NCBI GenBank assembly: GCA_003671075.1
Contig: QWPT01000010.1
Location: 1-64,000, forward strand
Direction: 5' to 3'
Source of the DNA: Planctomycetota bacterium
GTDB lineage: Bacteria > Planctomycetota > Phycisphaerae > Phycisphaerales > SM1A02
DNA: 64,000 nucleotides
Part shown: positions 20,188-29,801 of the stretch, piece by piece
How the letters are laid out: every line of letters starts with the position of its first letter
Numbering within the stretch: position 1 is the first letter of the stretch
Made by a program: the position numbers and the translations under genes
The notes under the pieces: model-generated
Database searches by the model: none
The model's input: only the letters and a program-made list of their open reading frames with translations
What the model was told of the DNA's origin: nothing

Positions 20188-21273
20188 ATGAGCCTTCGCT
20201 TCGCCCTTCGCCTTCTCGCCATTCCCGCGCTTCCCATCCTCATTGGCAGCGTCGGCGTCGCAGGATTCACCACGCCAGCCGTCGCGCAGGAGCAGTCGCT
20301 CAAAGTCGGATCGAGCGCTCCCGAACTCACGATTGATTCGTGGGTGCAGGGCGAGGTCGCCAAGCTCGACGACCCGAACAAGACCTATGTCGTCGAGTTC
20401 TGGGCCACTTGGTGCGGACCGTGCAAGCGTTCGATTCCGCATCTGACCGAGTTGCACAACAAGTACCGCGGTCGCGGGCTCACCATCATCGGCATCAGCG
20501 ATGAGCCGCTCGCCACTGTCAAGCCGTTCGTCACCAAGATGTCGAGCTCGATGGCGTACGCCGTCGCGGTCGACAAAGAGAAGAAGACCGGTCAGGACTG
20601 GATGCAGGCCGCCAAGCAGAACGGCATTCCGTGCGCGTTCGTCGTGCGTAAAAACAAGATCCTCTGGATCGGCAATCCTCTCGACGACTCGTTTGACTCA
20701 GTCATCACTCAGTCGCTCGCGGGCCGCTACAACCCATCGCTCACCAAGCAGGGTCAAGCCACCATTCGCGCCGCCGACGAAGCGATCGCCTTGAAGAACT
20801 TCAAGGATGCGTTCAAGCACTTCGACACCGTCATCGCCATCGACCCGCAGTTCTTTAGTGACATCGCGGTTCGCAAGTACACCACCATGCTGGTCAACGC
20901 CAACGATCCGGTCGCTGCGCGCGCGTGGGGCCAGGAGATGCTCACCAAGTATTCCACCGACGGGCAGGCTCTCGGAGACCTGGCGCTTGCCATCGCCAAG
21001 AGCGATGCCGTCAAGGATCGCGACTTCGAGTTGGCGATGATGGCGGCCGATGCCGCGGCTCTCAACTCCAAGCCGAGCGATCCATCGAGCCTGGCGTTGC
21101 GCGCCGAAGTGCGCTACCTCGCAGGAAACATGGCTGAGGCGAAGAAGCTTCAGTACGAGGCGATGAGGTCCGCCGATCCTGCGGATAAGGCTGAATACCA
21201 GCGCGAATACGAGAAGTATTCCAAGCTCGCCGCCAAAAGTGCCGCCAAGAGCGCCCCCAAGGCTGGATCCTAA
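20188..21273 (+). CDS. Secreted TlpA/ResA-like thioredoxin with C-terminal helical repeats
   Basis: 361 residues. A signal peptide (about 1-34, AVA-QEQ) precedes an AhpC/TSA-TlpA-type thioredoxin domain with FWATWCGPCK (Cys76, Cys79) and the cis-Pro region NGIPCAFVV. After about residue 180 a TPR-like helical region follows (repeated ADEAIALKNFKDAFKHFD and EVRYLAGNMAEAKKL), then a Lys/Ala-rich tail. It probably reduces or isomerises disulfides in the periplasm; partner unknown. A good AGGAG lies 6 nt before the ATG. Divergent from pgk. A terminator follows at 21334. Confidence 0.88.
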   Translation: MSLRFALRLLAIPALPILIGSVGVAGFTTPAVAQEQSLKVGSSAPELTIDSWVQGEVAKLDDPNKTYVVEFWATWCGPCKRSIPHLTELHNKYRGRGLTIIGISDEPLATVKPFVTKMSSSMAYAVAVDKEKKTGQDWMQAAKQNGIPCAFVVRKNKILWIGNPLDDSFDSVITQSLAGRYNPSLTKQGQATIRAADEAIALKNFKDAFKHFDTVIAIDPQFFSDIAVRKYTTMLVNANDPVAARAWGQEMLTKYSTDGQALGDLALAIAKSDAVKDRDFELAMMAADAAALNSKPSDPSSLALRAEVRYLAGNMAEAKKLQYEAMRSADPADKAEYQREYEKYSKLAAKSAAKSAPKAGS

Positions 21274-21333
21274 GCCCGCCCAAGGGCCTTTCCGATGACC
21301 GGCGCACCCATTGATTCCAACCGCAATCTCAGC

Positions 21334-21369
21334 ACGGCGTCCCCCACATTCGGGGGACGCCGTTCCTTT
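21334..21369 (+). terminator. Rho-independent-type hairpin after TlpA-like gene
   Basis: Perfect 12-bp arms (acggcgtccccc and its complement) with a 6-nt loop acattc, followed by tccttt. It lies 60 bp after the upstream stop codon and inside the longest possible reading frame of rpe, so it bears on the rpe start. Confidence 0.7.
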
Positions 21370-21387
21370 GGCCGCCTCTCCAGTGGG

Positions 21388-22026
21388 TTGCTCATCGCGC
21401 CTTCGATTCTCTCCGCGGACTTCTCCCGACTGGGCGACGATTGCCGTAACGCACTCACCGCGGGCGGCGATCTTCTGCATGTCGATGTGATGGACGGCCA
21501 TTTTGCCCCAAATCTTTCGATGGGGCCCGCCGTCTGCGCCGCGCTGCACCGCGCTCTTCCCGATGCTTGCCTCGATGTCCATCTGATGGTCACCGATCCA
21601 GCCGCCTACATCGAGCCGTTTCACAAGGCGGGCGCATCGCACATCAGTTTCCATATCGAGGCGGTGGCCAACCCGCGTCCACTCCTGGCCGAGATTCACG
21701 CGCGCGGCATGTCCGCAGGCCTCGCCATCAATCCCGATACTCCTGCCGAAGCGATCTTTGCCTATCTCGGCGAGATCGACCTCGCGCTGGTCATGAGCGT
21801 AACCCCCGGTTTTTCTGGACAGTCGTTCATGCCCCGCGTGCTGACCAAGACGCGCGCGCTGCGCGATGCCGCTCCCAAGGGAATGCGGATTCAGATGGAT
21901 GGCGGAGTCGCGCCCGACACCGCATCAGCTTGCCGGGCGCATGGATGCGACCTCATCGTCGCCGCCAGCGCCATCTTCAATCGTGGCGATTACGCCGCTG
22001 CCATCCAAGCGTTGCGAACTGCTTGA
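21388..22026 (+). CDS. rpe: Ribulose-phosphate 3-epimerase
   Basis: Interconverts ribulose 5-phosphate and xylulose 5-phosphate (pentose phosphate pathway). TIM barrel with the family hallmarks LIAPSILSADFSRLG at the N-terminus, HVDVMDGHFAPN, VHLMV, VMSVTPGFSGQSF and QMDGGV. I place the start at the TTG at 21388, which gives the usual N-terminus and 212 residues. The ATG at 21295 would add 31 residues unlike the family, encoded across the 21334-21369 terminator hairpin. That upstream start cannot be excluded, since TTG starts are rare and no Shine-Dalgarno is clear. Confidence 0.93.
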   Translation: MLIAPSILSADFSRLGDDCRNALTAGGDLLHVDVMDGHFAPNLSMGPAVCAALHRALPDACLDVHLMVTDPAAYIEPFHKAGASHISFHIEAVANPRPLLAEIHARGMSAGLAINPDTPAEAIFAYLGEIDLALVMSVTPGFSGQSFMPRVLTKTRALRDAAPKGMRIQMDGGVAPDTASACRAHGCDLIVAASAIFNRGDYAAAIQALRTA

Positions 22027-22052
22027 GCCGCTCCCGTCATTTGCAGTAGACT
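22023..22052 (+). promoter_or_regulatory. accD promoter, leaderless
   Basis: TTGAGC (22023-22028), 18 bp, TAGACT (22047-22052), then six C residues before the GTG start. The -35 hexamer is the same as at 30427. Confidence 0.5.
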
Positions 22053-22058
22053 CCCCCC

Positions 22059-22898
22059 GTGGCTGAAACGACCTGGACGCAGACCGACCTCGCGCAAGTT
22101 CCCAAGAAGGGCGTGCCCGAAGGCCTTTGGATGAAGTGTCCCTCTTGCGAGGAGACGCTGTTCAAGAAGGCCGTCGAGTCGAACCTCTGGGTTTGCCCCA
22201 AATGCCAGCATCATTTGCGCATCAGCGCCCGCGTGCGCGTGGAGCAGTTGCTCGACCCGGGAACCTACGAGCCGTTTGACGACGGCCTCGTTGCCGTCGA
22301 CCCGCTCAAGTTCGTCGACCAGCGTCCGTACGGCCAGCGCATCAGCGATGCACAACGCAAGACCGGCGAGAAGGACGCGCTCCTTTCCGGCTTCGGCTTC
22401 GTGAAGGGCCGCCGCGTTGTGGTCGCAGTGATGGACTTCACTTTCCTCGGCGGATCGATGGGTTCGGTGGTCGGTGAGAAGATCACGCGGGCGATCGAGC
22501 GCGGCATCGACCACAACATTCCCGTCGTCACCGTTTCGTGCTCAGGCGGCGCACGCATGCACGAATCGGGTTTCTCGCTCATGCAGATGGCCAAGACTAG
22601 CGCCGCGCTGGCGCGTCTCGATGAAGCCAAGGGTTTGTTCATCTCTGTGCTGGCCGATCCGACCACTGGCGGCGTCACCGCGAGTTTCGCCATGCTTGGC
22701 GATGTCATCTTCGCCGAGCCGCGCGCGCTCATCGGCTTCGCTGGTCCGCGCGTCATCAAGCAGACAATCCGTCAGGAACTTCCCGAAGGATTCCAGACAT
22801 CCGAGTTTCTCCTTGAATCCGGTTTCGTCGATCGCATCGTGCACCGCAAGGATCTCCGCTCGGAAATCGGCCGCGTGATCGACTATGCAGGACGCTGA
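22059..22898 (+). CDS. accD: Acetyl-CoA carboxylase carboxyltransferase subunit beta
   Basis: Beta half of the carboxyltransferase that makes malonyl-CoA for fatty acid synthesis. 279 residues. The N-terminal zinc ribbon has four Cys (27, 30, 46, 49). The crotonase-like core contains GGSMGSVVGEKITRA, SGGARMHE, DPTTGGVTASFAMLGD and the oxyanion-region FAGPRVI. GTG start at 22059, 6 nt after a -10 box. Its end overlaps lnt by 14 bp. accA is not in the window. Confidence 0.97.
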   Translation: MAETTWTQTDLAQVPKKGVPEGLWMKCPSCEETLFKKAVESNLWVCPKCQHHLRISARVRVEQLLDPGTYEPFDDGLVAVDPLKFVDQRPYGQRISDAQRKTGEKDALLSGFGFVKGRRVVVAVMDFTFLGGSMGSVVGEKITRAIERGIDHNIPVVTVSCSGGARMHESGFSLMQMAKTSAALARLDEAKGLFISVLADPTTGGVTASFAMLGDVIFAEPRALIGFAGPRVIKQTIRQELPEGFQTSEFLLESGFVDRIVHRKDLRSEIGRVIDYAGR

Positions 22899-24621
22899 AG
22901 CAGGGCGCGATCAGGCGCGCGGCCGGTTGATCGCGGCGCTGCTGGCAACGCTTTCGGCACTCGCCTTTGCGCTCTCGTTCCCGCTCTCCGAACAATTCGT
23001 CGCCGGTTGGCCGCTGGTGTTCGTCTGGCCCGCGTTGCTCGGCGCCGCCGCCCGCATCGCTCCGCGCAAACGCGAACTGGTCGTCGGAACCGCGGTTCCC
23101 TTCCTCGTGGTCTTTCTCGCCCACGAATGGTGGATGCGCCACATCACTGAACTCGGCATGCCGCTGCTGGCCATGTATCTCGCGGGCTGGACCGTCGTGC
23201 TCGCGCTGCTCATGCGCCGCCTCGGTGGCACCGCCGCTCGTCCACGCTGGCCGTTCGCCGTCGTGTTGCCGATCGCCGTCGTCTGCGTCGAACACTTGCG
23301 TGGCGATTTGGTTTGCAGCGGATACGCCTGGTTTTTCGCAGCGCATCCGTTGGTCGAGTGGACCGAGGTTGCGCAGATTGCCTCAATTGGCGGCGGCTGG
23401 CTGCTCTCGGCTCTCGCGGCCTTCGTCTCCGGCGCGGTGCTTGACGCGATCGTCGGTCGCGGCAAATTGCGCATCGCCTCGCCCATCATCGCGCTCACCG
23501 CTCTCGCCGCAGCCTTCGTCATCGGCGCGCAACGCATTGCCGCAATCGACAACTCCAACACCGCTCATCCGCCCGCGCTCAACATCCTGTCGGTGCAGAC
23601 CGATCTGCCCATGTCCAACAAACTCTCGTGGACGCCAGAAGAGCAGGTCGAGGATTTTCTCGTGTTTGCGCGGCTGACCATCGAAGGTGCCGCCACAGCG
23701 CGCGAAGCAGGAGCAACGATCGACCTCGCGCTCTGGCCCGAGACCACGCTGCCCGGACTGGGACTCGAGCGCGACTCGATCAAGACACTCGTCGATGGTC
23801 ACTACTATCCAGGCGACCGCTACCTCGAAGCGTTGCGCGATCTATCGACGCGCATCGATGCGCCGATGCTCGTCGGATCACCCGCCTACATCGACTTGCG
23901 CGTCGAAGGCAACCGTTTCAAGTGGAAGAATCAATTCAACAGCGCGTACCTCGTCGGTCCTGACGGCGCGCGCGGTCGCACCGACAAGATTTATCTCACG
24001 CCCTTCGGAGAAATGATGCCAATCATCTCCAACTGGGATTGGCTGGAGACGCAGTTGCTTGACCTCGGCGCGGAGGGCATGACCTTCGATCTCGACGCGG
24101 CAGCAGCACCGAGCAACTTCACGCTGCAACGCAAAGTCACGCAGTCTGGCGCGGTTTCGGGAGCGGCCTCGGGAACGGCCTCGGGAACGGAAGGCGTCGG
24201 GCTCGGCGTGCCAATCTGCTTTGAGATCACCATGCCCTGGGCCTCGCGCCGCATCGCCTTTCCCGACGGCAAGCGCGCCGCGGGAGTGTTGCTCAATCTC
24301 TCCAACGACGGTTGGTTCGGCCCGTCGCGCGCCGGGCGCCGCCAGCACCTGCAGGTTGCGCAGTTGCGCGCCATCGAGCTCGACACCCCGGTGGTGCGCT
24401 CAGCCAACACTGGTATCTCCGCCAGCATCGACGCTGTCGGGCGCATCGAAGCCATCTTGCCGTCACAACAAGCAGGGACGCTTCTGGTTCATCCCGTGCC
24501 GAGCACGAGCGTTCCCACCTCAGTGTTCCTCGGCGATAGCGTCGCGTTTCTCGCGTTGCTCGGCGCCTGCGTTGGACTCTTGCCCGTTGGAAAGCAGAAA
24601 GCTGCTCGGCCCCAGTTGTAG
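22885..24621 (+). CDS. lnt: Apolipoprotein N-acyltransferase
   Basis: Inner-membrane enzyme that adds the third acyl chain to lipoproteins. 578 residues. Several N-terminal membrane helices (about 12-220) precede a nitrilase-fold domain with the catalytic triad: Glu in LWPETTLPG (about 285), Lys in RTDKIYLTPFGE (about 367) and Cys in GVPICFEI (about 445). A short Ala/Gly/Ser repeat (SGAVSGAASGTASGT) is inserted just before the Cys strand. Overlaps accD by 14 bp, suggesting co-translation. A predicted lipoprotein gene follows. Confidence 0.95.
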   Translation: MQDAEAGRDQARGRLIAALLATLSALAFALSFPLSEQFVAGWPLVFVWPALLGAAARIAPRKRELVVGTAVPFLVVFLAHEWWMRHITELGMPLLAMYLAGWTVVLALLMRRLGGTAARPRWPFAVVLPIAVVCVEHLRGDLVCSGYAWFFAAHPLVEWTEVAQIASIGGGWLLSALAAFVSGAVLDAIVGRGKLRIASPIIALTALAAAFVIGAQRIAAIDNSNTAHPPALNILSVQTDLPMSNKLSWTPEEQVEDFLVFARLTIEGAATAREAGATIDLALWPETTLPGLGLERDSIKTLVDGHYYPGDRYLEALRDLSTRIDAPMLVGSPAYIDLRVEGNRFKWKNQFNSAYLVGPDGARGRTDKIYLTPFGEMMPIISNWDWLETQLLDLGAEGMTFDLDAAAAPSNFTLQRKVTQSGAVSGAASGTASGTEGVGLGVPICFEITMPWASRRIAFPDGKRAAGVLLNLSNDGWFGPSRAGRRQHLQVAQLRAIELDTPVVRSANTGISASIDAVGRIEAILPSQQAGTLLVHPVPSTSVPTSVFLGDSVAFLALLGACVGLLPVGKQKAARPQL

Positions 24622-24759
24622 AGATTGCCGATGATTTTGCAGGCCTACGCGGTCCAGTCAGCCTGAAAGCCTGTACAAAACCACTCACCTCAGCCGATGA
24701 TGGCGACCCGTGCGGAGCACGGCGAGTACCGAGATTTTCCGTTCGAATGGAGTTGAACG

Positions 24760-26001
24760 ATGTTGCAGACCTTTCCATACGCCCGTGACTTTCCAATTGC
24801 ATGGACACTCGCTGCGGCAGTGCTCAGCGCTGGCGCTTCTTGCGCACCGCGCTTTGATCCTGCCAACGCGCGCGCGCAGTTCAGCTCCAAGGCGCAGTCC
24901 ATGGAAGGCAGTGAACCAACAACTGCCGATCCACATCCATCGACGAATTCGCCAGCGCCGATCGCCGTTGCGACGACCGGTGCGACGAACGTTGCTGTTC
25001 CTCAAATCGCCGCGCCTGCGCAGTCTGAAGTCCTCGTCGTTGATTCGGTCATCATTCCGGTTCCTCCTTCGTTGCCCGTCGAATCTCTGCTTCATGAACC
25101 CACTGACGCTCAGACCACGCATGAAGCCAGTCGAGTTCTGCGTGAAGCATCGGTGAGCAAGTGGGCCGCGGTGCGCGCTCATGCCATCGAGGCGTCGATT
25201 CGCAGCCCGAAGCTTCTTGCCGAGCTCGTGCCCGCCGCACTCGACGATGAAAATCGCGGCGTTCGCTTCGTGGCCTGCATGGCCATTGCCGAGGCGCGCA
25301 TGCCGACGCTCGCCAAAGCGGTCGCGCCGCTGCTCAGCGATCCAAGTGCATCGGTCCGCGCCGCGGCCATGCTCGCGTTGTCGCGCTGCGGGCGAACGGT
25401 TGATTTCACGCCCCTCGCGGCGATGCTCAGCGACAATGATCCCGAGATTCGCGCCAACGCATATCTCGTCCTCGGCGAGTTAGGCAATCCGTCGGCAACG
25501 CCGCTCATTCGTGAATCTCTCGGCAAGGGCATGAAGTTGGTCAATCCGCTGCGCGTTCGCCTCGTCGATCTCGCGGCCGCTGAAGCCCTGGTCAAGCTCG
25601 GCGACGAGAATGAGATCGAGCCTATTCGCGCCGCGCTTTTCGCCCCTCCCGAGCAGGGCGAGCTCACGGTCGTTGCTTGCGATTCGGTTCGTCGCCTGAA
25701 CGACGAGGTTTCGCGGCCGATGCTCCAACGCATCATCAGTGCCAGCGGCTCCGATCAGCGCGGCCCCGAGATCCGTATCGCCGCCGCTCGCGCGCTTGCC
25801 AAGCTCGGTTCTTCACGCGCGCCCATCATGATTGCCCAGCAATACGCCGAGCATTCCGACCCTCGAGTTCGCGCGCAAACCGCTTCTTTGCTCGCGCAAA
25901 TCGGGTCTCCCGAGGCAGCGACCCTCCTGACCAAACTGCTGCGCGACTCCAATCCCAGCGTCCAAATCGCTGCGGCCGCAGGCTTCGAAGCCGTCGATTG
26001 A
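24760..26001 (+). CDS. HEAT-repeat lipoprotein
   Basis: 413 residues. Signal peptide with lipobox LSAGASC (Cys28), a Ser/Thr/Pro/Ala-rich linker to about residue 120, then HEAT/PBS-type helical repeats to the end (for example PSASVRAAAMLALSRCG, DPEIRANAYLVLGELG and DPRVRAQTASLLAQIG). It is likely a surface or periplasmic protein-binding scaffold; no enzyme motif is visible. ATG at 24760 with GGAG 7 nt upstream. It lies 138 bp after lnt. Confidence 0.85.
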   Translation: MLQTFPYARDFPIAWTLAAAVLSAGASCAPRFDPANARAQFSSKAQSMEGSEPTTADPHPSTNSPAPIAVATTGATNVAVPQIAAPAQSEVLVVDSVIIPVPPSLPVESLLHEPTDAQTTHEASRVLREASVSKWAAVRAHAIEASIRSPKLLAELVPAALDDENRGVRFVACMAIAEARMPTLAKAVAPLLSDPSASVRAAAMLALSRCGRTVDFTPLAAMLSDNDPEIRANAYLVLGELGNPSATPLIRESLGKGMKLVNPLRVRLVDLAAAEALVKLGDENEIEPIRAALFAPPEQGELTVVACDSVRRLNDEVSRPMLQRIISASGSDQRGPEIRIAAARALAKLGSSRAPIMIAQQYAEHSDPRVRAQTASLLAQIGSPEAATLLTKLLRDSNPSVQIAAAAGFEAVD

Positions 26002-26059
26002 GCCGACACGAATTCTCAAGAGGAATCCTCGGAACGACCGCAGTTTGTGCATGGGGCGA

Positions 26060-26088
26060 TTGACACGATCGCCGAGGATCGGTACAAA
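26060..26088 (+). promoter_or_regulatory. Strong sigma-70-type promoter upstream of the mre locus
   Basis: TTGACA (26060-26065), exactly 17 bp, TACAAA (26083-26088). This is the best consensus match seen in the window. The transcript would carry a leader of about 220 nt. Confidence 0.7.
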
Positions 26089-26094
26089 ATCGGA

Positions 26095-26133
26095 CCTTCG
26101 CAGATCCTCGATCTCAATCGAGATCAACGAAGG
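26095..26133 (+). promoter_or_regulatory. Leader hairpin 1
   Basis: Outer arms ccttcg (26095-26100) and cgaagg (26128-26133) enclose a second perfect stem gatctc/gagatc (26110-26115 with 26120-26125) and a 4-nt loop. It starts within a few bases of the predicted transcription start. Confidence 0.4.
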
Positions 26134-26172
26134 CGAGAGACAGGACGGATCCGCTGCCCAAGCAGTCCGTAT

Positions 26173-26196
26173 CTCTGAGGCGCAGAACGCTCAGAG
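26173..26196 (+). promoter_or_regulatory. Leader hairpin 2
   Basis: Stem ctctga/tcagag continued by gcg/cgc across one bulged G, with loop cagaa. It lies in the middle of the long leader. No U-tract follows, so it is not a simple terminator. Confidence 0.4.
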
Positions 26197-26316
26197 TCCA
26201 GTAGCAGTGAAGTTGGGTTCAACCGTAGAACAAGTTCCCGTACTGCTCACGACACCGGCGCAGAGAAGCCGTTTGAAGTCCGAAGCAGAATTATTCAGAA
26301 AGCAAGGAAACCTGAA

Positions 26317-27210
26317 GTGCACGTCCTGACCAAGATCTTCATCGTGCTGGTAGCGCTCCTCACCGTGGCAATCGTGCCGCTCGTTGCTGTCAATGCGACC
26401 AACGAGTCCACATTCCAGAAGAAGTTCAAGGAGGCTCAGGCTTCCGCTTCTGCCGCCGAGGCGATTCTGAGCACGGAGCGTTCCGCGTGGCTTGCTTCGC
26501 AGCAGAAGCTTGAGACCGACATCCGCGCCATGGAGTCCAAGGTCGCCGACCTGCAGAAGCAGGCCGATTCGAAGGGCGCCGAAGCCCGCAAGGCTGCTCA
26601 GGAGCTCGCCGGAACCAAGGCCGCGCAGGCTTCGATCGCCGCCAGCCTCGAGGTTCTTGCTCAGAACGGCAAGGCCACTGGCGAACTCACCGAGACGCTG
26701 GTTGCCGAACTGCGCAACCTCCGAACCCGTTCGATGGAGGCCGAGAAGCGCCTTGTCGAAGTCCAGGAAGCTTTCGACTCCTCGCAGTCGAGCCTCGAGG
26801 TCGCCGACGCCGCCCGTCGCGCGCTTCAGGAAGAGGTCAAGCGCCTCGCCGATGAGAAGGATCATGCGCTCGCAACCGTTGCTGACTATGTCGCTTCGGT
26901 CGGTGAACTCGCCAAGGCTCGCGCTGGCGCCGTCGGTGAGCGCGTTGTGGCCACCCGCAGCGTCTCCTCGACCATCATCAGCGTCCGCCGCGACGGCAAC
27001 ACAACCCTCGCCGAGATCAACGCTGGCTCCCGTGACGGCCTGAAGGCTGGCTGGGTCATGACCATCGGCGACGGAAGCACCTTCGTTGGCAACCTCCGCA
27101 TCACCGAGGTCGATGTGAATCGTTCGGTTGGCGTTGTCGAGCTCGAAGACGCCACCGCTCGTGGCGAAGTCAAGGTCGGCCAGCGCGCCATCTCCCGCTC
27201 GGGCGAGTAA
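26317..27210 (+). CDS. Membrane-anchored coiled-coil protein with MreC-like C-terminal domain
   Basis: 297 residues. One N-terminal membrane segment (about 5-25), a long Ala/Glu/Lys-rich coiled coil (about 30-205), and a C-terminal beta-rich domain (about 215-297: ISVRRDGNTTLAEINAG, GLKAGWVMTIGDG, NRSVGVVEL). The architecture (helix, coiled coil, small beta barrel) is that of MreC, but the sequence is not a clear MreC, and a true mreC lies 1.7 kb downstream. It may be a planctomycete cell-shape or envelope scaffold (inference from context). GTG start, AAGGAAA about 7 nt upstream. Confidence 0.75.
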   Translation: MHVLTKIFIVLVALLTVAIVPLVAVNATNESTFQKKFKEAQASASAAEAILSTERSAWLASQQKLETDIRAMESKVADLQKQADSKGAEARKAAQELAGTKAAQASIAASLEVLAQNGKATGELTETLVAELRNLRTRSMEAEKRLVEVQEAFDSSQSSLEVADAARRALQEEVKRLADEKDHALATVADYVASVGELAKARAGAVGERVVATRSVSSTIISVRRDGNTTLAEINAGSRDGLKAGWVMTIGDGSTFVGNLRITEVDVNRSVGVVELEDATARGEVKVGQRAISRSGE

Positions 27211-27269
27211 ATCCGCGATTCCCTACCTTTCCGATCCGTTCAAATTTCGGTCTTTTGCAGGTCCTTTCC

Positions 27270-27464
27270 ATGGCAAAGTCCACCGCCCGTACCTCCACCA
27301 CCCGCAGCGCCGGAACCCGTCGTGGTGAGATGAGCGTCTACACCGCGCTCCTCGTCATCGCCGCGCTCATTCTGGGAGCTGGTGTGACCGTCCTCTGCCT
27401 TTCCAACATGAAGCAGGCCGAATCAGGCGGTCAGCCCGGTTCGCCGCTCAATCTGATTCGCTGA
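27270..27464 (+). CDS. Small single-pass membrane protein
   Basis: 64 residues. A basic Ser/Thr/Arg-rich N-terminus, one membrane helix (about 24-45, TALLVIAALILGAGVTVLCL) and a short polar C-terminus. ATG at 27270. It lies 60 bp after the coiled-coil gene and 200 bp before mreB, so it probably shares the first part of that transcript. I do not recognise the family. Confidence 0.65.
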   Translation: MAKSTARTSTTRSAGTRRGEMSVYTALLVIAALILGAGVTVLCLSNMKQAESGGQPGSPLNLIR

Positions 27465-27562
27465 CACGACAGTCCCTCACGCGGCATTGCGCGCGGCATC
27501 GACGGCCTGTTGAGCTGATCGGGTTGGGACAGGCCTACTTCCAAGTTCAAGTTCGCTTCCGA

Positions 27563-27594
27563 GCAACGCCGCTTTCGCGGCGTTGCTTCATTCT
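27563..27594 (+). terminator. Terminator-like hairpin before mreB
   Basis: Perfect 10-bp arms gcaacgccgc/gcggcgttgc with loop tttc, followed by ttcattct. It would end or attenuate the transcript of the two upstream genes before mreB. Confidence 0.6.
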
Positions 27595-27664
27595 GCTACG
27601 CTTGCGCTCCGCTCGGCGACCCCGCTGGGCATGAATCGCGGCGGAGCTTCGCCAGGGAGAAAAT

Positions 27665-28720
<1,056 letters not shown>

Positions 28721-28788
28721 GTAGGCAGTGAGGGCTGATCAAGGATTACGAGGTGCAACAACCGGATCTCCGAGGTCGTTGCTTCCCC

Positions 28789-28848
28789 GATCTTGGCGTC
28801 CCAGATCTTGGCGTCCCAGATCTTGGCGTCTCAGGTCCTGGCCTGCGA
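28789..28848. repeat. 15-bp tandem repeat upstream of mreC
   Basis: Three near-identical copies of gatcttggcgtccca and a degenerate fourth, in the 177-bp mreB-mreC gap. If translated it would give repeated A-S-Q-I-L, but the mreC start with a good ribosome binding site lies downstream at 28898, so it is treated as non-coding. Confidence 0.85.
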
Positions 28849-28897
28849 ATCCCCGCTCTCCTGCCCGCCTGAACTGTGTCGACCCGCTAGGTGGACC

Positions 28898-29788
28898 ATG
28901 AACGGGACTCGCTTCTTTCGGATCATCTTCTCTCGACTCACCGGTCGACGGCTTGACTGGTTGCTTGCGGGGTTTGCGCTGCTCTTGGCCATCCTCCCTG
29001 CGCGCGCCCTTGCCCCTTGGACGGGCGATGTGGCCCGCATCGTCGTCGTGCCCATCGTTCCACTCATGCACCTAGGAATGGTCGTACGCGACCGCATCCG
29101 CCCTCCGCGCGCGGCCTTTGACGCGCGCGCTCCCGAGGTCGTGGAATTGGAACTGGCTACCGAGCGCTACCGCACGCTGTTCGAACAGTCGCGGCTCAAG
29201 GCCGAGGCGCTCGACCGCGAGATTGCCCAACTCAAGGCCGTTCGCACTCGTCTCGGCAATTCAGGGGTGCAACTGGAAACCGCCAGCGTTGTCGGCATCG
29301 ATCCGACGCGCCGTGAGGGCCTAGTCCGAATCAACGCGGGGCTGCGGCAGGGCGTTCATCGCGACGCTGCCGTCATCATTCACGGGGACATTCTCGGCGG
29401 CATCGTTGCCAACGATCCTGGTGAGTTCGTCTCCTTGGTCAAGCCGGCCCAGCGCTGCAGTCTGAGTGTTCGCCTGTATCCCGCCGATGGCGTCGATGCC
29501 GGGCTCAATCCGAGCGCCTATCCGGGCACGGTGCTCAAGCCCATCGATGGAGGCCTGTGGATCGGTGATATCGCCAGCGATGTCGAGATCCGCGAAGGCC
29601 AGATCGCGCGGGTCACCGACGACCGTTTCGGCAGCGTTGCGCGCGGAATGCGGGTTGGTCGAGTTCGCCGCATCCTTCCCAACGAGCAGGTGCCCCTTGC
29701 GCGGCGCGTCGAGGTGGAGCCTCTCGCTCAGCTCATCGACGAGTCCACCGTTGTCGTGGCCATCGATCCGCCTGAGGCCCGTCCATGA
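28898..29788 (+). CDS. mreC: Rod shape-determining protein MreC
   Basis: Periplasmic scaffold of the elongasome. 296 residues: N-terminal membrane helix (about 20-40), a coiled coil (about 80-115) and the double beta-barrel domain (SVVGIDPTRREGLVRINAG, GDILGGIVA, RGMRVGRVRRI). The ATG at 28898 has AGGTGG 5 nt upstream; an upstream in-frame start at 28793 would run through the 15-bp repeat and is rejected. It is 13 bp from mreD. Confidence 0.93.
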   Translation: MNGTRFFRIIFSRLTGRRLDWLLAGFALLLAILPARALAPWTGDVARIVVVPIVPLMHLGMVVRDRIRPPRAAFDARAPEVVELELATERYRTLFEQSRLKAEALDREIAQLKAVRTRLGNSGVQLETASVVGIDPTRREGLVRINAGLRQGVHRDAAVIIHGDILGGIVANDPGEFVSLVKPAQRCSLSVRLYPADGVDAGLNPSAYPGTVLKPIDGGLWIGDIASDVEIREGQIARVTDDRFGSVARGMRVGRVRRILPNEQVPLARRVEVEPLAQLIDESTVVVAIDPPEARP

Positions 29789-29801
29789 AAACCGAGCAAT
29801 C

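Larger units (their letters stand above)
26002..26316. other. Intergenic region: promoter and long structured leader
   Basis: No gene. It contains a strong sigma-70-type promoter at 26060-26088 and about 220 nt of leader before the GTG at 26317. Two predicted RNA hairpins are listed separately. An open frame from 26045 crosses the leader, but it resembles nothing and overlaps the next gene's start. Confidence 0.6.

Noticed and set aside
28793-28897. Upstream start for mreC through the 15-bp repeat
   Set aside because: It would add repeated A-S-Q-I-L with no ribosome binding site, whereas the ATG at 28898 has a good one.
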